Positions 31,401-34,880 of a stretch of 34,880 nt of DNA are shown here, piece by piece. Location: positions 1 through 34,880 of the forward strand of contig DYIL01000038.1 of assembly GCA_020723665.1 (NCBI GenBank), given 5' to 3'. A program made the translations under genes and the position numbers. Source of the stretch: Methyloversatilis universalis (GTDB lineage: Bacteria; Pseudomonadota; Gammaproteobacteria; Methylococcales; Methylococcaceae). The notes under the pieces were generated by a model, which was not told the origin of the DNA, did not search any database, and was given only the letters and a program-made list of their open reading frames with translations. Every line of letters begins with the position of its first letter. Positions within the stretch are counted from its first letter, which is position 1.

Positions 31401-32339
31401 ATGAACGCACTGTCCATTCGCAATCTGCGGAAAACCTACCGCAACGGCTTCGAGGCTCTAAAAGGCATCGATCTCGACGTGAAAGCGGGAGATTTCTTCG
31501 CGCTTTTGGGGCCGAACGGAGCCGGAAAGTCGACGACGATCGGCATCGTCAGTTCCCTGGTTAGGAAGACCAGCGGTACGGTCGAAGTCTTCGGTCACGA
31601 TCTCGACACGGAGCGGGAAGCCGCCAAGCGCTGTATCGGCCTGGTGCCGCAGGAGGTCAATTTCAACCAGTTCGAAAAGGTTCTGGATATCGTCGTCAAC
31701 CAGGCCGGGTATTACGGGATACGCCGGAAAGAGGCGTTGCGGCGTGCGGAGGAGTGCTTGACCCAGCTTGGCCTCTGGGACAAACGAAACAGCGTTTCGC
31801 GCCATCTGTCCGGGGGCATGAAACGTCGCCTGATGATCGCGCGGGCTTTGGTTCATGCGCCGAGGCTTCTCATTCTCGACGAGCCCACCGCCGGCGTGGA
31901 TATCGAGATTCGCCGCTCGATGTGGGAGTTTCTTAGGAAAATCAACCAGGAAGGCACCACGATCATACTGACGACCCATTACCTTGAAGAAGCCGAAAAT
32001 CTGTGCCGCCACATTGCCATCATCAATCACGGACATATCGTCGAACACAATGCGATGGCGAGTTTGCTGAGAAAGCTCCATACCAATCGCTATATTCTGG
32101 AACTGAGAAATGCCGCGTCATTCGTTCCGGCGATCGAGGGCTATCAACTGCAGCCGCTCGAGGACCATACGCTGGCCGTGGATGTGCCCTTGGAGCTCGG
32201 ACTGCACAGCTTGCTCGATCAGCTTGCCGCGCAAGGGCTTGAGGTAGTGAGCCTGCGCAATGCCGCGAATCGGCTGGAGCAGTTGTTCATCGATCTGGTG
32301 GAAAACCAGCGCGTTGACGCGACACGGAAAACCGCTTGA
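31401..32339 (+). CDS. yadG: ABC transporter ATP-binding protein (YadG-like)
   Basis: 312 aa from ATG 31401 (MNALSIRNLRKTYRNGFEAL). A TTG at 31335 would add 22 residues that do not fit the family. Walker A GPNGAGKST is at 37-45. The Q-loop VPQEVNFNQFEKV, signature LSGGMKRRL, Walker B LLILDEPTAGVD and H-loop TTHYLEEAE follow in order. The C-terminal 90 residues are the regulatory extension of the drug/polysaccharide export subfamily. It pairs with the permease 27 bases downstream to form an ABC-2 type exporter. The substrate is not known; E. coli YadGH is likewise uncharacterised. The ribosome site is weak. Confidence 0.93.
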   Translation: MNALSIRNLRKTYRNGFEALKGIDLDVKAGDFFALLGPNGAGKSTTIGIVSSLVRKTSGTVEVFGHDLDTEREAAKRCIGLVPQEVNFNQFEKVLDIVVNQAGYYGIRRKEALRRAEECLTQLGLWDKRNSVSRHLSGGMKRRLMIARALVHAPRLLILDEPTAGVDIEIRRSMWEFLRKINQEGTTIILTTHYLEEAENLCRHIAIINHGHIVEHNAMASLLRKLHTNRYILELRNAASFVPAIEGYQLQPLEDHTLAVDVPLELGLHSLLDQLAAQGLEVVSLRNAANRLEQLFIDLVENQRVDATRKTA

Positions 32340-32366
32340 GAGGATTGCCCGACAAACGATAACAGC

Positions 32367-33131
32367 ATGCCTTACCTGATTGCTTTCAAGACTATTCTCT
32401 TCAAGGAGATTTACCGTTTCGTCCGGATTTGGCCGCAGACCATCCTGCCGTCGGCGATCACCACCTCGCTCTATTTTCTGATTTTCGGCACCTTGATCGG
32501 CGGGCGGGTAGGCCCCATGGCTGGGATGTCTTACGTCGACTATATCGTGCCGGGCGTCATATTGATGTCGGTCATCACTAACGCCTACGGCAATGTCGTA
32601 GCGTCCTTCTATTCCACCAAGTTCCAGCGGAACATCGAAGAATTGCTCATCTCACCGATACCCAACTGGATCATACTCGCGGGCTACGTCGGCGGGGGAA
32701 TAGCCCGCGGATTCGCGGTAGGCGGGGTGGTCGGCATCGTCGGCATCTTCTTCACCGATATTCGGCCGGCGCATCCCTGCCTCGTCGCGAGCGTTTTCCT
32801 TATGACCGCGGCCCTGTTTTCGCTGGCGGGCTTCATCAATGCCATTTACGCGAACAGCTTCGACGATATCTCCATCGTTCCGAATTTCGTGCTCACCCCG
32901 CTGGTTTATCTGGGCGGCGTCTTTTATTCCATCGAACTCCTGCCCGACCTGTGGCGGAAAATATCCCTCGCAAATCCGATTCTCTACATGATCAATGCCT
33001 TCCGTTACGGGTTTGTGGAAATTTCCGACGTGGACATCCGTACGGCGTTTCTCATCATTGGAGGCGCCATCTCGGTTCTCGTCATCTGGAGCCTGGTGCT
33101 GCTTAGGCGCGGCACGGGGCTTAAGACCTGA
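32367..33131 (+). CDS. yadH: ABC-2 type transporter permease (YadH-like)
   Basis: 254 aa with about six transmembrane helices. Examples are PSAITTSLYFLIFGTLIGG, the VDYIVPGVILMSVITNAYGN segment, AVGGVVGIVGIFFTDIRPA and a final IGGAISVLVIWSLVLLRRG. Family motifs are FYSTKFQRNIEELLISPI and SIVPNFVLTPLVYLGGVFYS. It is the membrane half of the exporter whose ATPase is encoded just upstream. The gene is intact and ends the operon; a 370-base gap with a MITE-like element follows. Confidence 0.93.
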   Translation: MPYLIAFKTILFKEIYRFVRIWPQTILPSAITTSLYFLIFGTLIGGRVGPMAGMSYVDYIVPGVILMSVITNAYGNVVASFYSTKFQRNIEELLISPIPNWIILAGYVGGGIARGFAVGGVVGIVGIFFTDIRPAHPCLVASVFLMTAALFSLAGFINAIYANSFDDISIVPNFVLTPLVYLGGVFYSIELLPDLWRKISLANPILYMINAFRYGFVEISDVDIRTAFLIIGGAISVLVIWSLVLLRRGTGLKT

Positions 33132-33500
33132 CTGGTCCCGCGATCCGGAAGGCGTGCGGGGGATCGGCGGCTGGCACGGCCGGAAATTTCGCTTCATCGC
33201 CCGCGGAGCAAGACTTTCAGATCGAGAAAGATAATGCCGTTTTACGCGGATCGTTGAGCGATATTTTATATGGCGGTTGTCCAAGAATGAGGCGCCTGGA
33301 ATGGCCCCAGCAAAACAGGGGATACAAGGGGACCCTTGGCTCGGTGCAGAGTGGTGTGGAAACACCTTAAGGAAGCTCTGATTAAGTCCTTCGGCAGGCC
33401 TGTCCTGAGCCTGTCGAAGGGCGTGAACGGAATCAACTTGTTCAGAGCTTCCTTAAGATAGGCAACTATTTGGGAAATAACGGATTCTCAGAGCGGCTCG
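33132..33500. other. Gene-free interval between yadH and mgtE
   Basis: 369 bases without a supportable gene. The part at 33210-33270 is locally AT-rich (GATATTTTATATGG) and may hold the mgtE promoter. The MITE-like element at 33366-33457 sits between that stretch and the mgtE start. I saw no recognisable magnesium riboswitch. Confidence 0.55.
33366..33457. mobile_element. MITE-like element with perfect 16-bp terminal inverted repeats
   Basis: CTTAAGGAAGCTCTGA at 33366-33381 is the exact reverse complement of TCAGAGCTTCCTTAAG at 33442-33457. Inside, CCTTCGGCAGG (33388-33398) and CCTGTCGAAGG (33410-33420) form a second, inner hairpin with one G-T pair, holding the dispersed CCTGTCCTGAGCCTGTCG repeat. 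At 92 bp it is the most symmetrical copy. TTAA at both edges may be a target duplication. The element lies 43 bases before the mgtE start. Confidence 0.8.
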
Positions 33501-34784
33501 TTGGCCTCGGGCGAGGAAATGCCCGAAAACACAATCGGTGCCGTGAACGCGTTGCGGCGGATGGAGCCCCGGCAGCGGGCGGAGGCGTTGTCGCGCTGTG
33601 CGCCAGAGGTGGCTCGGGCCGTTTTCGAACAGTTCGAAGCGCCGCTGCAGAAGGAGGTGCTGGCGTTTCTGCGCGATTACGAAGTCAATCGATTGCTGGA
33701 AGACCTCGATCCGGACGATCGAGTTCGCCTGCTGGACACCTTGCCTGAGCCGGTAGGCCAGGCGTTGCTGGCCCGCCTCAGCTCCCGCGAACGGCGTCTG
33801 ACCCGCAAATTGCTCGCCTTCCCCACGGGAAGCGCCGGCCATATCATGAATCCGGAGTATCTGCCGCTTCGCCCGGAGTTTTCGGTGCGGGAAGCCTTGG
33901 CTCTGATCCACCGAGAGGGCCGCGGTGCCGGTACCGTGAATGTACTGCCGGTCCTCGATGCCGATGGGCGACTGGTTGGATTAGCGATGCTCAGCGCTCT
34001 GGTGCTGGCCGATGCGGACCAGCAGGTGGCGGAGGTGATGTTGGATCAGGTGCCCATGGTAAGCCCTGAAACCGATCAGGAACATGTGGCTCGTCTGATT
34101 CAGGAGGCGGACCTTCTGGCGCTTCCCGTGGTGGACGACGATCGGCATCTACTCGGCTTGATCACAGTGGATGACGCCATGGATGTCATTCAGTTGGAGC
34201 AAGACGAGGATTTTGCCCGGGCCGGCGCAAGCGAGCCGGTGGATCGCCCTTATTTTTCCATCACTCTTCTGGGTCTGGCGCGGGCCCGTTTCGTCTGGTT
34301 ATTGCTGCTCGCGCTGGCTGGCACTTTGACGGTTAATGTGATAACCGTTTTCGAATCGCTGCTGGAGCAGGCGATCAGTCTTTCGGTTTTTATACCCCTC
34401 CTGATCGGCATTGGCGGCAACTGCGGAGCCCAATCCGCGACCACCGTCGTCCGGGCCATGGCCCTCGGCGATCTTGACGGCGTGGGGCTGGGTCGGGTCG
34501 TGTTTCGCGAGGCGCGCGTCGGAATAGCGCTCGGCACCGCCGTGGCAGCGCTCGCTTATGTTCCGGTGTTACTGCTGTTCGAGCCGGGATTGGCGGCGAC
34601 GGTATCGCTGACCCTGATTGCGATCTGTGTCCTTGCGACACTGGTTGGTTCCGGAATGCCCCTGTTGGCGCGGCGTTTCGGTATCGATCCAGCGGTCGTG
34701 AGCGCTCCGGTCGTGACGACGCTGGTCGATACCTTCGGCTTGATCTTGTATTTCCAGATCGCGAAGTTCGTCATGGCGATTTGA
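33501..34784 (+). CDS. mgtE: Magnesium transporter MgtE
   Basis: 427 aa from TTG 33501; ATG 33519 is an alternative but its GAGGA is only one base away, so the start is uncertain. The order of domains is that of MgtE: N-terminal helical domain (about 8-110), paired CBS domains (about 115-230; HIMNPEYLPLRPEFSVREAL, VNVLPVLDADGRLVGLAML, ALPVVDDDRHLLGLITVDDA), then about five transmembrane helices from 255. The pore motif region FIPLLIGIGGNCGAQSATTV is present. MgtE is a Mg2+-gated channel in the inner membrane. The protein is slightly short at the N-terminus compared with the usual 450 aa, and an inserted repeat element lies immediately upstream. Confidence 0.94.
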   Translation: MASGEEMPENTIGAVNALRRMEPRQRAEALSRCAPEVARAVFEQFEAPLQKEVLAFLRDYEVNRLLEDLDPDDRVRLLDTLPEPVGQALLARLSSRERRLTRKLLAFPTGSAGHIMNPEYLPLRPEFSVREALALIHREGRGAGTVNVLPVLDADGRLVGLAMLSALVLADADQQVAEVMLDQVPMVSPETDQEHVARLIQEADLLALPVVDDDRHLLGLITVDDAMDVIQLEQDEDFARAGASEPVDRPYFSITLLGLARARFVWLLLLALAGTLTVNVITVFESLLEQAISLSVFIPLLIGIGGNCGAQSATTVVRAMALGDLDGVGLGRVVFREARVGIALGTAVAALAYVPVLLLFEPGLAATVSLTLIAICVLATLVGSGMPLLARRFGIDPAVVSAPVVTTLVDTFGLILYFQIAKFVMAI

Positions 34785-34802
34785 TCGCGGCGGATCGTTC
34801 CG

Positions 34803-34880
34803 TTAAGGAAGCTCTGAATAAGCCTTCTCCCGCTGGGACAAACCTGTCCTGAGCCTGGTCGAAGGGCCGTGCTTCGCACG
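34803..34880. mobile_element. MITE-like element, left part, cut by window edge
   Basis: TTAAGGAAGCTCTGAATAAG at the left end and the following CTCCCGCTGGGA match the copy at 26882 base for base, with small indels before and within the CCTGTCCTGAGCCTGGTCG repeat. The right end lies beyond the window. It starts 18 bases after the mgtE stop. Confidence 0.7.

Overview
The window looks like the chromosome of a GC-rich gammaproteobacterium, most plausibly a methanotroph or methylotroph of the Methylococcales type. This is inference from gene content: a complete NAD-dependent molybdenum formate dehydrogenase operon, the pilT-yggS-proC-yggT-yggU neighbourhood, the yffB-dapE pair and paired polyphosphate genes. 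No 16S rRNA or other phylogenetic marker is present. Most of the window is ordinary housekeeping DNA; no CRISPR array, tRNA or rRNA gene was seen.

Layout. 1-2702 (minus): four-gene operon DUF2726 - arsC-like (yffB) - dapE - sseA, with 4-base overlaps at the first two junctions; sseA runs off the left edge. 2703-3222: gene-free DNA with three hairpins. 3223-5396 (minus): pilT-pilU, the twitching-motility retraction ATPases. 5485-8003 (plus): yggS, proC, yggT, yggU (DUF167). 8084-10066 (plus): solitary bacterial dynamin-like GTPase whose stop codon overlaps that of convergent trmB (10063-10809). 10967-12355 (plus): one-pass membrane protein of unknown function. 12837-18912 (plus): fdsG-fdsB-fdsA-fdhD-fdsD, which oxidises formate to CO2 with reduction of NAD+, usually the last energy-yielding step of C1 oxidation. 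19000-20094 (minus): thiO glycine oxidase. 20293-21120 (plus): secreted protein of unknown function. 21278-23959 (minus): large UPF0182 membrane protein.

24056-27299 is the accessory and damaged part of the window. It holds an OmpA-family gene that has lost its N-terminal half and is frameshifted in a six-G run, two small ORFs, a frameshifted phage-type M15 peptidase relic, a 288-bp block bounded by inverted repeats, a zinc-less single-cysteine msrB, and two copies of a MITE-like element. 27300-31252 carries polyphosphate kinase and exopolyphosphatase in convergent orientation; the kinase has an unusual N-terminal helix-hairpin-helix domain. 31401-33131 is a two-gene YadG/YadH-type ABC exporter. 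mgtE (33501-34784) lies between two more copies of the MITE-like element, the last one cut by the right edge.

The observations most worth following are the HhH-PPK1 fusion, the MITE family (four copies or fragments here, one with perfect 16-bp inverted ends), the genomic scar around the OmpA and peptidase relics, the twin hairpins between fdsB and fdsA, and the two poorly understood proteins (dynamin-like GTPase and 462-aa membrane protein) flanking trmB. I did not find a convincing undescribed multi-gene system.
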